The position numbers were made by a program, and so were the translations under genes. The notes beneath the pieces were generated by a model, which ran no database searches, was not told the DNA's origin, and saw only the letters and a program-made list of their open reading frames with translations. This document shows positions 1 to 16,854 of a stretch of DNA of 26,664 bases, piece after piece (position 1 is the stretch's first letter; each line of letters opens with the position of its first letter). Source of the DNA: Lingula anatina (Eukaryota > Brachiopoda > Lingulata > Lingulida > Lingulidae); contig NW_019775849.1 of the NCBI RefSeq assembly GCF_001039355.2, positions 163,668-190,331 of the forward strand, written 5' to 3'.

Positions 1-117
1 GTGTGTGATGTGTGTGTGTGTGTGTATATGTGTGTGTCACTGTGTGTGTGTGTGTGCGTGTGTGTATGTGTGTGTGTGTGCGTGTGTGTATGTGTGTGTG
101 TCTGTGTGTGGGCGGGT
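1..117. repeat. (TG)n microsatellite
   Basis: Nearly pure TG dinucleotide repeat with scattered interruptions (TA, TC, GC). It runs from the window edge, so its full length is unknown, and it ends in a short G-rich segment (ggcgggtggggggt). Confidence 0.95.
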
Positions 118-334
118 GGGGGGTCTAGAAACCAGTGCTTCACTTATTGGATCAGTAGTAATAGTTAATAGTAGCTTGGGTTAAACAATTGTCTTTAATA
201 AGTTAATTAGCAGTAGTCGTGCACCTTGTAATTGGTTGATAGCATGCTCATTTAAATCTAAATTACATTAATATTGTCATGTTCATCCATCCAGGTGTAT
301 ACATACGTTACAATGAACAAACTTAATTGAACTA

Positions 335-359
335 GGGAATTATATCGGATATAATTCCC
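335..359. repeat. 25-bp palindrome (12-bp arms, 1-nt centre)
   Basis: The left arm GGGAATTATATC and right arm GATATAATTCCC are exact reverse complements around a single G at 347. It could be a hairpin, the end of a decayed transposon, or a dyad protein-binding site. No matching second copy was seen in the window. Confidence 0.8.
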
Positions 360-1011
360 AGCTCACAGCGAGGGCACTACCACCGCTGTTTAAGACGTAA
401 TTTAACCGTAAGAGCGACGGAAGCGATTTTTGTTATTATAAGACACTTATTAAACAAATAAACATAACATGAAATCGAATAATTAAATTGAGAACAGGCA
501 ATATATCACTGGATTTGTGAAAATGTACACCAGGGGCCAATTCCATAAAGGCATTCTAACTTAGAATCATACAAGGCCTTAGAATGTTTTTCCTGTGTTT
601 TCACTAAATATATGGAGAGCCCGTCTCCGAAAGGGAACAGGACATTTCTGTGTAGTGCACCGATTTACAAGCAGTTCTGCAGACAATGTGTCATTTTATT
701 TGTTCCCGAAATCGAGACGCCTCACACCGCGTGAGCTGCGTTGCACACGGCTACAAATGGATATATCAGATCAGAACTGTTAGACTGACACGTGGAATAA
801 AGACCTCAAGGAAATTACAGCATCAAATGAATATATATGAAAAATTAATTAACTCGAGCGCCTCGAGGAAACTTAAATTTGGCTTGAAATAAAATTACAG
901 TAAACAAGGCTCATCTATCTTGAAAATAAATTAAAGATTGTTTATTTATTTATTTCATTTTTTTTTTTTGAAAGAAAAGAAAACTGTAAACGCCGATTTT
1001 TTTTTTTACTT

Positions 1012-1017
1012 TTTATT
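1012..1017 (-). terminator. Poly(A) signal of the SCP gene
   Basis: AATAAA on the minus strand, about 60 nt past the stop codon of the calcium-binding protein gene. Further AATAAA words occur on the same strand around 940-955, so the exact cleavage site is uncertain. Confidence 0.5.
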
Positions 1018-1077
1018 ACATGATTATTATATCATATTGCATGTTATCTGCATAATAAATAAATAAAATATTTTCTT

Positions 1078-1626
1078 TTAAGCTACAAAAGGTCCCCAAT
1101 ACAGTTTTGCCGGAGTATCCATGGTGCTGTGATAAAACGATACTCCTGCGTTCACGAACTCTTGTCTGGTGATCACCCCGTCACTATCCATGTCAAGGGC
1201 CTGAAACGACGGAGTGACAGATAACGGATGAACGCCAAAAATTCTTAGAAATGTCGCATATTCATGTAAAGTCGCATAGCCGTCGCCATTGGCGTCCGCA
1301 ACTCCATCGAAATAAGCTGTCATCCACTTTCTCAGTTCTTCATCAAAATTTGGATCGCCATATGCACGCAGGAAGTTTTTTGTTACATAATCAATTGTAA
1401 CCTCTTCTCTCTTTTCTGGTCCAGCCCAGAAGTATTCCCATCCACCGTTGATTAACCTCTTGAAGACCTCCAGTTGACCTTGACCTAGATGCCCTTTCGC
1501 ATTTTCCAGACACCAGTCCACCATGTCTTCTCTGCGAACAACGCCGTCAAGGTCGTGATCAAAAGTCACAAAGAAAGAACGAATCTTGCGATGCCAAAAC
1601 GGGGTTGCGCTATGACCAGCGGACAT
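1078..1626 (-). CDS. Sarcoplasmic calcium-binding protein (EF-hand)
   Basis: This 182-aa protein (ATG at 1626, TAA at 1078) belongs to the invertebrate sarcoplasmic calcium-binding protein (SCP) family, cytosolic Ca2+/Mg2+ buffers of muscle and neurons related to calexcitin and the photoproteins. Three canonical EF-hand loops are visible: residues 23-34 (D-x-D-x-D-G, Asp at position 12, as in annelid SCPs), 111-122 (D-x-N-x-D-G, Glu at 12) and 145-156 (D-x-D-x-D-G, Glu at 12). The second EF-hand (about 69-82) is degenerate, which is usual for SCPs. The C-terminus ending in YWGPFVA matches the family's hydrophobic tail (FWGPL-type in annelids). The CDS is one uninterrupted exon. A pyrimidine tract ending in CAG sits about 15 nt before the ATG, so an intron in the 5' UTR, or a short upstream coding exon, remains possible. 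Family membership is secure; muscle expression is inferred. Confidence 0.9.
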   Translation of the reverse strand: MSAGHSATPFWHRKIRSFFVTFDHDLDGVVRREDMVDWCLENAKGHLGQGQLEVFKRLINGGWEYFWAGPEKREEVTIDYVTKNFLRAYGDPNFDEELRKWMTAYFDGVADANGDGYATLHEYATFLRIFGVHPLSVTPSFQALDMDSDGVITRQEFVNAGVSFYHSTMDTPAKLYWGPFVA

Positions 1627-2439
1627 ATTGGATACCTTTACTGGATAAAGAACAAAACTGCACTAAATATTATCGTTAAAGTTGAAAACTAAGCCAATCT
1701 AAATATCTCATCTTTATTGTTTAAAACGTGCACTACTTTATTCTTTGATAAACGCAAATAGTTGATATAGAAAATATTGTACATTCTTCGAAAAATGTCT
1801 TATGCTGCACTTGCCTTGTGATATGCCCACTTGAAACATTCCCTCGGCTAGCAATAAAACCGTACGTGAATACTAAAAACGTAAGAACAATTCGCAGATT
1901 GTCTCCCGCGCTTTACTTCAAGCACACAAATTTAATTTTCACGTTATACGGGTAAAGGAAAATTTAGCGCTCACGTTATGGCAATTCAGTAGTAAGTCAA
2001 ATGGGCATTGCTTTAATGTTCTGCATTTTAAAGATAGCCGTTACGCGGTGATGGTGAAAACATTTTACACGTGAATTTCATTATTCGGTCTGGTTGCGTC
2101 TGGTTAATTTAAGTGAAAAGTTCGGTTCTTATATACCACACTGCATTATATTCATTTATGCACGGTTTACAATAAGACCTTGGTGAAATTTTACAATGGA
2201 CTGGTCATTTTTGGCCAAGATAAAGACTGGATGTTGACGCTCTCGCCTCCCTGAGGAGGAGCCGATCACGTACCAAGTTGCACCTACAACGACAACGATC
2301 AAAATTAGCATTTATTCAGACAGACACAACGTATCAGTTGGGTCGGTTCAACTATGCTGGGGATTCTAAGTAGGCCTACAATCAGTGAAATCAGCTTGAT
2401 TGCCTGCCACGCCTCCAGGTGCTGATATGGGATAATTTA

Positions 2440-2712
2440 TTAATTATTGTGCGCTCGGCTTCCAGAGCCTCTGAGGCTACCTGGACCTGGACACGTTTCA
2501 TTCAGTTTAGTCGACTGCACGTAGCGAGAGCCCCCGCAGAGTTGGACTGACCCCACTGGCACGATGTGTCTATCTGAATGCTCCAAAAACCTTCCCTCTT
2601 CTGGGGCCACAGATTGATCTTTCGCTGGATTTTTTAGAGATATTTCTCTGGCAAATTCTTGAGCACTTTCCATTGTATCCAGGGAGAATTGCAAAGAAAT
2701 TAATGTCAACAC
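2440..2712 (-). CDS. Unrecognised 90-aa open frame, possible first exon
   Basis: This frame lies in locally higher-GC sequence. A TTTATA-like word sits on the minus strand near 2732-2738, about 60 nt upstream of an internal ATG at 2673 (peptide MESAQEFAREIS...). The composition is hydrophilic and more protein-like than neighbouring AT-rich frames, but I recognise no domain and see no clear downstream exon. Candidate donors (GTGGGG near 2545) leave phase 0, which does not fit joining to the SCP exon. It may be a chance frame. Confidence 0.15.
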   Translation of the reverse strand: MLTLISLQFSLDTMESAQEFAREISLKNPAKDQSVAPEEGRFLEHSDRHIVPVGSVQLCGGSRYVQSTKLNETCPGPGSLRGSGSRAHNN

Positions 2713-3814
2713 TCAGCCGCAGGCCTCTAGTATAAAGTAACCAAAACCCTAGATGCGGGCTTTATTGCCACACGTCCTGAAGTCCCCATCGTATACGTGA
2801 CATCAAAACCTTTTTGCATGACTCCCACAGAAATAATTTGGGGGTCACTCCCGAATTTAAACTTGGATCTTATAATATTTTATAAGGGATTCAATGTTTA
2901 ATTTACTTTGATTCACTCGAGCCCTTATTGTTGTCTGCATCATCTTACTTCCAACTCAGAGGGTGCCAGGGCGCAGACACAGAGTATAAAGAGAGGTTAT
3001 AATCATGTGCGATTAATGCCTTGATTAATGTAGGCTAAGGACAGTCATGGGCGGTTTATTTTAAGTTCTTGGAAGTGATTAACACGTTTCGCTAGATGAA
3101 TGTCATGAAATGAATATCTAATTTGACAAATATATAATTATAATACCACAATATATAATACCACAATTGAGAAAAAGTTTAATTTTCGCACTTTCTTTAT
3201 TTTAGGGCGTAATGCAACAATGTAGTATACCGGGTATATATTTTATGAAAGTATTTTAATGCTAAAGTAGCCTTCTTTGTGAGGTTCGAGTTCCGGAAAT
3301 AAATTTATCCAAACATTAAAAATTTCACAAGAAGTCTTAGAAAACACTTGCCAAGTTGGGGGATATGCATTCTTGTAAACACAAAAAAATAATAATAGTA
3401 AAAAAAGTAATAATTTAAAAAGAATTCTTTTCAGCATGACTTTATAAACTTGTTTACTCCGTTTGATTCATTTTTTTCCACCAGAAAGAAAATATTTGCT
3501 CATCTTATTATTACAACTAATTCAAAACTAGTTTAACCTTTTTTCTGACCAATTGATATTAAATGAATAAAAACACAAAGTCCAGAGGGTTGACATGTAT
3601 TTATGAAATATAAATAAATAAGAGGAACGTCAACCGTTCATCCCACACATAACTGTGTACACAGTAATTGAGCCCAAAATTAACAAAACACAAACACAGT
3701 GGAAGACAGACAGCCATCCAAACTGTGCAGCACATCCAGCTTTCTGGCCATTATAAATCTACGAGTCTCAACACATCCACCAGTATCATAACACAATATC
3801 AATCTACCAAGAGA

Positions 3815-3839
3815 GGGGGGGGGGAGGGGGTGGGCGGGG
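3815..3839 (+). repeat. Poly-G tract with G-quadruplex potential
   Basis: Runs of G10, G5, G3 and G4 separated by single bases satisfy the usual four-run G-quadruplex pattern on the plus strand, which is the template-complementary strand downstream of PDSS1. Confidence 0.8.
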
Positions 3840-4559
3840 ACACTAATCTAGAAGCCTTATAGCACATGAGTGTTATACTCAAGCAATATAGCTGTACTGG
3901 TACATTTTGAGGGGTTCTATGCAGTGGTTCCGCTACAGAGAACTTTAAAACTTTTCACAAATACTCCAAAGTTTCACTTCTAGTTCGTAAGGTCTGGCCG
4001 AAAATACATGTACGCCTAGAAATGAGCATGCAATTCCATTTTTGCAAGTGTGAAATATTGTGAGTGTTATGATCCCTAAAAGCCACAAAACAATAACTTA
4101 TGGGTCTGGTAACTCCACATTCCATGCCAATATTTCTTAACATATCATCTTCTTATCAACGCTATTCCACCTGCATATTTCTGTTATCCTGTTTAGTGCG
4201 GCCCCCACTTGGAATGGATGATTTTGTTATAGCCAGGATATTAAGTTAATTTCTCCAAACTTATCAAACTTGGAAAAAAGTCATGGCGGCACAGCTTATT
4301 GTGATGTGAACACATCATATTGCCCTCAACATATTTGCTTAATAAGACCGTGGTGACCACCAACTTTCCCTTAGGTAACTATACCTGTCCAAAGGGTCAG
4401 CCCCCCTAGCACTCCTGTCCACGTGTTTCTTTTAATTTACTGATTGTACCAGCCCTCGCGTGAATGTGAACATTGCTGGGGGGTGGCACCAAACGATAAC
4501 TTTACCCATTTGACAGGGGAGCTTAGGGCATGTCAGGTAGGGTACACACAACAGCTGAA

Positions 4560-4582
4560 GGGGGGGGGGGAGGGGGCTGGGG
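4560..4582 (+). repeat. Poly-G tract with G-quadruplex potential
   Basis: Runs of G11, G5 and G4 separated by A and CT. It is located about 340 nt past the PDSS1 stop codon, within or just beyond its 3' UTR. Confidence 0.8.
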
Positions 4583-4919
4583 TACGTTATTCTTGAAATG
4601 TTTTTGTTGAACATCAAATTCCTAATGTTTTGCATGTATCGTTTTTAATAATGCTCTGAAAACTATTTCAGTACTTGCATGGCATTTTCCCCTGTTGACA
4701 GTACCACTATATATGAGTAAAGTGTCATCACGAGTCTTGCTTATTTGACCATGTTAAGGAAAACATGACACAGCCCCACCCACTTTGCCATGGCCAGTTT
4801 CATTATAACCTCAACACTTAAAGTCTTTCTACTTCTACATCTTGATCAGTCCCATTGTGTTTCTCCCTTGTTTTATAGCTGTCAGCGAAAATATTTTTAT
4901 CACTATATAAACTCTGACA

Positions 4920-7900
4920 CTATTTCTGTCTGCTCAAAATCTTTTCAGTTACGGCTACAAGTCCCCTTCTTTCTACAGAGTCTTTTAACTTGTTGATCTG
5001 AAAGACTGCCTCCTTGCAGTGTTGTCTGGCCATACTTCGTGTGTGCTCAAGGCCGTCACTCTGAAAAACACAAAGATATTATAAGTAAAAAAAAAAAATA
5101 ATTATATATAGTGAAATATATGTGTTTACAGCAAACAGAAAAAACTTTGTCTATCTGGTCGTCATGTTATACAGAGTGAGCCTAAAAAACTTAAATACTG
5201 CAAAGGTCCATCAAAGACAATTTGTATCAGAGCAACCCTCACAAGGTGGGTGAACTGTGGGGAGCAATCACAGAAAAATTCAAGGAAATCCCGAAGGATG
5301 AATGTGCTTGAGAAATTGACAATTTTTTCATGACGTATGCAAGTGTGCCCATTTGGAGCATATTTTAAAAAACATTATAACATTTATGCAAAGTGGCCAA
5401 AAAAACTGAAACTTTGGGGAATGGTCATGCAAATATTGCAGTTTAAGTCCAGCAAATGTCTTGATATTTGATGGACCTTTGTAGAATTTAATAACTTCTT
5501 TCTCTTTTTTTTTTTTTTTTGGAGGGAGGGGGGAACCTGTATTATATATTCAGGGCTGGTCATATTAAATAATATAGAACTATTCTAGATCTTGGTGTTA
5601 TGATATGAAAAATGACATAAAATATCACCCTGTCAGTGAAACTACCTTCAGACTTATTCACCAACATCCAAGCTATTTCCACCCCAAACAAACTTATAAA
5701 TAAACACCTCAACCCACCTTATTCACCAGCTGCCAGGCTTTCTCCACATCTCCAGGTTCATTGAACCGCCTCATGATCATAGCATGGAGCTCTGGATACT
5801 AGAAAATATATTTTTCAAAATAACAAAAAATCTTTTTTTTTTTTTTTTTTGGTAAATGAAACGATGATCCAATTTCCTCTGCCTTTTAGCCATTCCCGTA
5901 AGGGATCATAAATTGTAAAGGAATGAAGGGACAACACAGACTAACTGCATGTCTTTAGTCAGAGATTATATCATGATTTGAGGTCTATTGTTCACGTGAT
6001 AATCATGTAAAACAGACAATTAAATATTGCTTGAAGGTATCATAAATCCATGAAAGCTGTCTATTAAAAATATCAAGCAATCCTAGACTCATGTCTGCGA
6101 GATATATAGTCTCACCAAATGAATAAGACCACTGAACAATAAGATATAACTAACTAAACACTGAAATGTATCTTTTAAGGAAATTGAGTGTACCTGCTGT
6201 GATGCAAATAACACGGGGGCTGTGGCCAGTCCTAATTTTAAGTCAGCAGCAGCAGGTTTTCCTAACAGTTCTTCATTTGATATGAAGTCTAAAAGGTCAT
6301 CTATCAGCTGAATGAAATATAATACAACCGATGATCAATACCAATTAACATTTCAGTTTAAATTCTACATAACAACAGCCAGTCACAATAATATGTTAAT
6401 CATTGTTAAATCATAAATCACCACTTACAACATGCATCTGAATATGACTTTGATTTTAGACTGATATCAAATTTAAAAATAAATAAAACAGACATAAATG
6501 TTTCAAACTCCAACCTTTAACCTTGAATTCTGGTCCTAAGAAGTCACCCACCTGGAAGGCTATCCCTGCGTGTTTACCATAGTTATATAAAACTTCAACT
6601 ATTTCATCAGAGCAGTTGCTAAGTATTGCCACCTAGAAATGTTTGTAGAAAAGAAACTGGAGGTGCCTGGTACTCGTAAATTATCTAAAAAACCTCTAAC
6701 TAAACTGATTACATTCCACTGGCAGCAGACAAAGGTTGGTGTGGTAATTTTTTATTTGAATGTTCAACTTTTAAGCTACATATTAATGACATGCTTGTTG
6801 TTGGCAATGTATGGGGGGGGGGGGGGGTCCTTTTGTGAAAAACTATGCTTTTACTACATAGCATAGAACCTAAATCAAATTTGGATTCAGAGGGAATCTT
6901 TTCTAACCAAAAGGATGTCTGGGTGGGAATTTATGTAATTGAATAAGAATTTGTGACTATAGATATTCCGGGCAAAAAAAAAAAAAAAAAAAGTGTACTG
7001 GTTAAAAACACAATAAGTATTTTTTAAATAAAATATTTTTCTATAAATCATGTATTGGATATAATTCAAAGCCATTAAAAAGACAACTTACTGATTTACA
7101 ACTATTTGCTATCAAACTAGCAGTTTTCTTGTATGTTTTTTTGAGGTAGTGGTTGAATCTTTTCTCCTCATCCTCCTTCGATCCAAGTTGCATAAATTCC
7201 CCTAAAATAACACCATTGTAGTTATTGGTGATTTTTTTTTTTTAATTTTGACATCACCAGTCAATGCTGGATATGTAACCAATTTAGGCATTTTGATGAT
7301 AGATTCAACAAAACTTCTGCATTAACTTTTTTACCTGGCATTTTTCTTTTATTTAAGAAAACCTTTTCATAAATTTGTCCTATATATTTTTTTTCTAAAA
7401 TAATTAATCAGAATAATTTTAACAGTGCCAATAAACACTTATGATGACTGAACTGTACGGATTACTACCTTTTCTTATTTAAGTCCACAAATGTTAAACA
7501 ACCATTTTAGGTGAAACAGGCACTTGCTTTGAGTAAATATGCCCAGCAAATACACACCCAAACTAATGCTGTGCCAGTGACCATGCATAATTCATACAAT
7601 ATATAATCTTGGGAATAAATCTATATTGCTGATCTTTAAAATCAATAACCTCCATGTACCTCGTACTAAATCATCAAGAATAAGTGACATCACACCAACA
7701 ACTTCTTTATTTCCTATCCTTGCTAAAACTTGGGAAGAAACAGACAGGATAAAATCTCCTGTTAGAATTGCCTGAAAGTATAATCATTTCATGATAGAAA
7801 TTTTGTGAAGAAAAAAAGTTTCCATCACAAAAAACTATTACCTGCAAGCTAGGTAATAAAAACAGTAAATCTGAAAGAAATTAAACATAAATAGATTTTC

Positions 7901-10091
7901 CAGCATTCATAAAATATTTGAAGCATAAGTTTTTGTTTAACTTCAACTCCTTAATACAAATATTTAGTACTCTGAACAATTTCAGTAAATAACTTCCACT
8001 TTTACATGAACATGATTACTACTAAAATCAGCACTGAAGCAGAACTGAATCCAGTATGCAGTAAAGTGACTACTGTAAGTTGACATGACTTACTTTTCTT
8101 TGGCCCCAAAGTTTAAAAACACTAGGTTTGCCTCTCCTTGTGTCAGAAGCATCTATAACATCGTCATGAACCAGAGACGCAGTGTGGATCATTTCAGCTA
8201 CCATGCCAATCTTTTGTTGGCTAGGTAATATACTGGAAATATTAAAAAAAAACAATTGTTTTCTTGAAGTCTAACTTAAATTAAGGACATACAGTGCTTT
8301 TTTCATCATTCTAAAACTATATTCGTTCTTCCCATTTATATCATAAGTTAAAAAGTGCATACCAATTGTCTACTTTTTCAACAATTACACTTAGAGTAAA
8401 GAACTACCTGGAACAAAAGTATTTCAATTTTTGAGTAATCACTGCAATTACCACTTTCAGATATTTGTTTCATCTTTAACGAATGCATTGACCATTACCT
8501 ATTGATCCCTTCGTGAATATTACAAGCTTTTGCAGCTAAGAGAACTACCATTGGCCTGAGAGATTTCCCTTTGCCATCAAAGTGGTACTGAGCTGGCTCC
8601 AAGATATCCCCTGATCCAGCACTATTGTAAAGCTCCTTCAACAAAAACAGTAATTTTAATTTTTATTAAAATAAATAACCGACGATAAATACCTGAAACA
8701 AGATATCAAGGATGGAGAAGAGTATTTTAAAAATTACATGTAGGTCCTGTGACAATATAGTAACAATTCTTTCTCAATAACAAAATTAATTTTACAAAGT
8801 TAACATAAAAAAACTGTCAATTCTGCCTCTGGCATTATATATTCATATGTGAAAGATATAAAGTAGGTATAAACTATCAAAAACCATTTTAAAAATAGGC
8901 ACTATTTCCCTAAATTCACAACCCATTCGAATTCAAAAGAAATCCGCCATGAAGTCTTGCACAAATGAAAGAAAATAATTAAGTGGAAATAAAAATTTTA
9001 ATGAGGGACATATATGCAAGTGACTAACCTTTCGTATATCATCTGTCAGCAGTGACACTTCTTTTTCTACTAATTTTAATGGATCTACATCTGAAGGCAG
9101 TTGTTCTGGTATATGAGGTATATGTTGAGATGAAGAGTAAGATCGTGTTTGATGGCTAAAGCTCTGTCTGTGTTGATCCTTCTTCATTGCACCAACATTT
9201 TTAGAAAAAACTGGTAAACCCTGTAAAAAGATGATAAAAGAAAAGAATGTCATTTATTTGTACATGGGTATCATGCTGATGAAAAAGAGCAAATTTTGAG
9301 TTAGTTCAGTGAAATTTTGAGTTAGTTCAAATATTAAAAAATATATATATGAATGTAAATGTATTCAAAATAAATAAATATAAACCCATTCCAAAATATT
9401 TCAGTATTCACCTCCTCCTCCACTCTGTAACTCTCTAATTTTCAATGTTCATCAAAATTATGTTGCGTGATGAGAGTACTGCTCAATGTCCCCATTACTC
9501 AATTGAATAAATTTTGATTTAACTTAATTTTAATGTTAAAGTTTAATTCACGATCTTCATTTTTTGTCTTTTTCATTAGAAAATATAAAAAGGCAGATAT
9601 TGCCTCTTCATCTATGTAAATCCTACAATTTGAAGTTAAATGTCAAAAACATATTTGAGATATTTATTTCATATTCAAATATCAGTTAATTCAAAAGCTT
9701 CAAAAGTAAGAACAATGCTAGTTTTACACGTCTAAAGGTAACACACATTTGAAATACTAGCAATTTTCAATTTTCCCTGTGCCATTCAGCAGCTATTCAT
9801 ATTCCCAAAAATTTAAATATCTTATTAATAACAGAAAAACCAAAGTTTAATAATTTTTTAAAAAATTAATTCGTCTGCCACTGCCAGAACGAGAGTACAG
9901 TAGTTTCGTAAGGAACTCTTTACCTGATTCACTACTGCATTATTTCTTGTTGACCATTGAATATGACGTCTGTTGAAACCAAGAAGAAATGTACAAAACT
10001 GTCCTGATTGTAAATATCCAGTTGCCAAGTTTCGTTTAAAACTTGGTAAAATTTGAGTGCACCGACATTTCAGACACACGCGACTCGCCAT
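4920..10091 (-). CDS. PDSS1: All-trans polyprenyl diphosphate synthase subunit 1 (decaprenyl/solanesyl type)
   Basis: Catalytic subunit that, with PDSS2, condenses isopentenyl diphosphate onto allylic diphosphates in mitochondria to build the coenzyme Q side chain. Ten coding exons (minus strand, 5' to 3'): 10091-9924, 9220-9029, 8635-8499, 8232-8094, 7771-7660, 7201-7092, 6632-6552, 6307-6194, 5798-5718, 5060-4920. All junctions are GT/AG and phases agree, giving 1275 nt and 424 aa (human is about 415). The basic, Arg/Lys-rich, acid-poor N-terminus looks like a mitochondrial presequence. Visible hallmarks are the GKGKSLRPM substrate-binding segment, the first Asp-rich motif DDVID (residues 189-193), [10 protein letters not shown], and the second Asp-rich motif DDLLD (316-320). 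No key residue is missing. It is divergent from SELENOO, with 330 bp between the start codons. The identity is near certain; exon edges were inferred by eye. Confidence 0.96.
5191..5491. mobile_element. MITE-like inverted-repeat element in PDSS1 intron 9
   Basis: The ends at 5191-5215 and 5467-5491 are 25-bp inverted repeats with two mismatches. They share CAAAGGTCCATCAAA exactly, and both begin TTAAAT when read inwards. The 300-bp interior is non-coding. TTAA at both ends could be a piggyBac-like target-site duplication, but this is inference. No transposase is present. Confidence 0.7.
6813..6827 (+). repeat. G15 homopolymer in PDSS1 intron 7
   Basis: Fifteen consecutive G residues. It is one of six long G or C runs in the window, all in non-coding DNA. 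Confidence 0.9.
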
Positions 10092-10421
10092 GGCCGGCAG
10101 TGACCTTGACGCAACTACCCTGACATCCGAAGCTAGCCTCTACACCTGTCTGTAGTTTCTATATTTTTTGTTTACTTTCGTACATTATATCATTCTATTG
10201 AAAAGAAGATAGGTTTAAAATTATTAAAGAATTTTCTTCCATATTGAGTGTTATTGGAATATGTTTACTACTTATATGACTACTGTAGGTATATTCCACA
10301 TAAAACTTGTAAACAAAAGAACATATATTTTTAGCGCTCTACATGTCAAGAAGTACCCGGACGTTTAGCTTTACGAAACACTAGGGAACATTACAGAAGA
10401 GGGATAAGTTATTGGTGATTA
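10092..10421. promoter_or_regulatory. Divergent PDSS1/SELENOO promoter region
   Basis: 330 bp separate the start codons of two head-to-head genes, so both 5' UTRs and core promoters must lie here. No TATA box is evident at a sensible distance. The PDSS1-proximal third is GC-richer (GCCATGGCCGGC straddles its ATG) and the remainder AT-rich. In SELENOO's frame a TGA lies two codons before its ATG. A bidirectional promoter is inferred from the geometry; transcription start sites are unknown. Confidence 0.7.
10101..10109 (-). promoter_or_regulatory. Consensus ERR response element (TCAAGGTCA)
   Basis: The minus strand reads TCAAGGTCA, the extended half-site bound by estrogen-related receptors, 9 bp upstream of the PDSS1 ATG and inside the divergent promoter. 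In vertebrates ERRs drive nuclear genes for mitochondrial function, which suits both neighbours. A 9-mer can arise by chance and function is inferred. Confidence 0.4.
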
Positions 10422-16175
<5,754 letters not shown>

Positions 16176-16854
16176 ACGCCTTGTGTCCACTGCAGGCTGG
16201 TGGTGGCTGACCAGATGAGATGGACAGTGTTTAGACATGCTAATGACTAGTTGGCACAAGTATCAGTGGAACAGTAGAAATATTGTCCTAGTTGGTAGTC
16301 ACTGTAAAACACTCCATCATAAGCCAGTAGTGATCCACTCAAGCACAGAAACAATCAGGCAAAATTTCAGATACTTTTGTTTCTTCATTTCGGCGGAAAA
16401 TGACTGATTTGTCATGGGTTGGAGAAAACTAAGATTTAAACTCAAATATCAATTGAACCTCTGTGAAACTAGGGACCAGATCCCAGTCTATGAATGTGGC
16501 TAACAACGAGTTATTTTCCTGTTACTAAATTGAAAAGAGCTTTGCTAACTGTAGGACTCCATATTACCACTGTTCACACGTACAAGAAATTCCGAATACA
16601 GTTATACCACTGTTAACAGTTTTTGTGGAACTATCCCATTCTTGGTGACTTGTTTGGAAAATAACACTCCTTACAGCATGAAAACAAGCCAAGAGAGTGC
16701 AGCAATCCATGACCTGCCTGCTGAAAGTGGACACAAGGTCAACAGCACATGTTGCTTACTGGAGGACATGGTCAAGAAATCTAGGCAATATACAGACTTC
16801 TTTGGTTGTGACAGCGTTGTCACGACTACGTGGAGTGTATTGTGATGTGGATTG

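Larger units (their letters stand above)
118..1077. other. AT-rich intergenic DNA downstream of the SCP gene
   Basis: No convincing coding potential: the open frames at 595-892 have no recognisable composition, motif or splice partners. The stretch contains a 25-bp near-perfect palindrome (335-359), a short inverted pair around 553-586 (CATTCTA...TAGAATG), poly-T runs near 957-969 and 997-1008, and TTTATT words that serve as polyadenylation signals for the minus-strand gene. Nothing else is recognised. Confidence 0.6.
1627..4919. other. Intergenic region between SCP and PDSS1
   Basis: About 3.3 kb that includes the SCP upstream region and the PDSS1 3' UTR. A possible PDSS1 poly(A) signal ATTAAA lies on the minus strand at 4644-4649, 271 nt past the stop codon, with another near 4432; there is no AATAAA nearby. 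Two poly-G/G-rich tracts (3815-3839, 4560-4582) and one unrecognised open frame (2440-2712) are listed separately. Other frames, such as 3243-3437, are low-complexity AT-rich translations. No RNA gene was recognised. Confidence 0.6.

Noticed and set aside
595-892. Two overlapping plus-strand frames
   Set aside because: Short, no recognisable domain, no splice structure, and located in repeat-like AT-rich intergenic DNA.
3283-3294. GGTTCGAGTTCC resembling a tRNA T-arm/B box
   Set aside because: No acceptor stem, D-arm or A box at a suitable distance; likewise the AGTTCGAAAATC in the 159-bp repeats lacks tRNA structure.
3243-3437. 64-aa minus-strand frame with a signal-peptide-like hydrophobic run
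   Set aside because: The Leu/Phe run comes from low-complexity AT-rich DNA; there are no splice partners or recognisable features.
9280-9330. Short tandem duplication AAATTTTGAGTTAGTTCA in PDSS1 intron 1
   Set aside because: A single local duplication of about 23 bp far from the splice sites; nothing beyond ordinary slippage.
16642-16845. 67-aa frame downstream of SELENOO
   Set aside because: It lies in the 3' UTR between the stop codon and SECIS and shows no conserved features.
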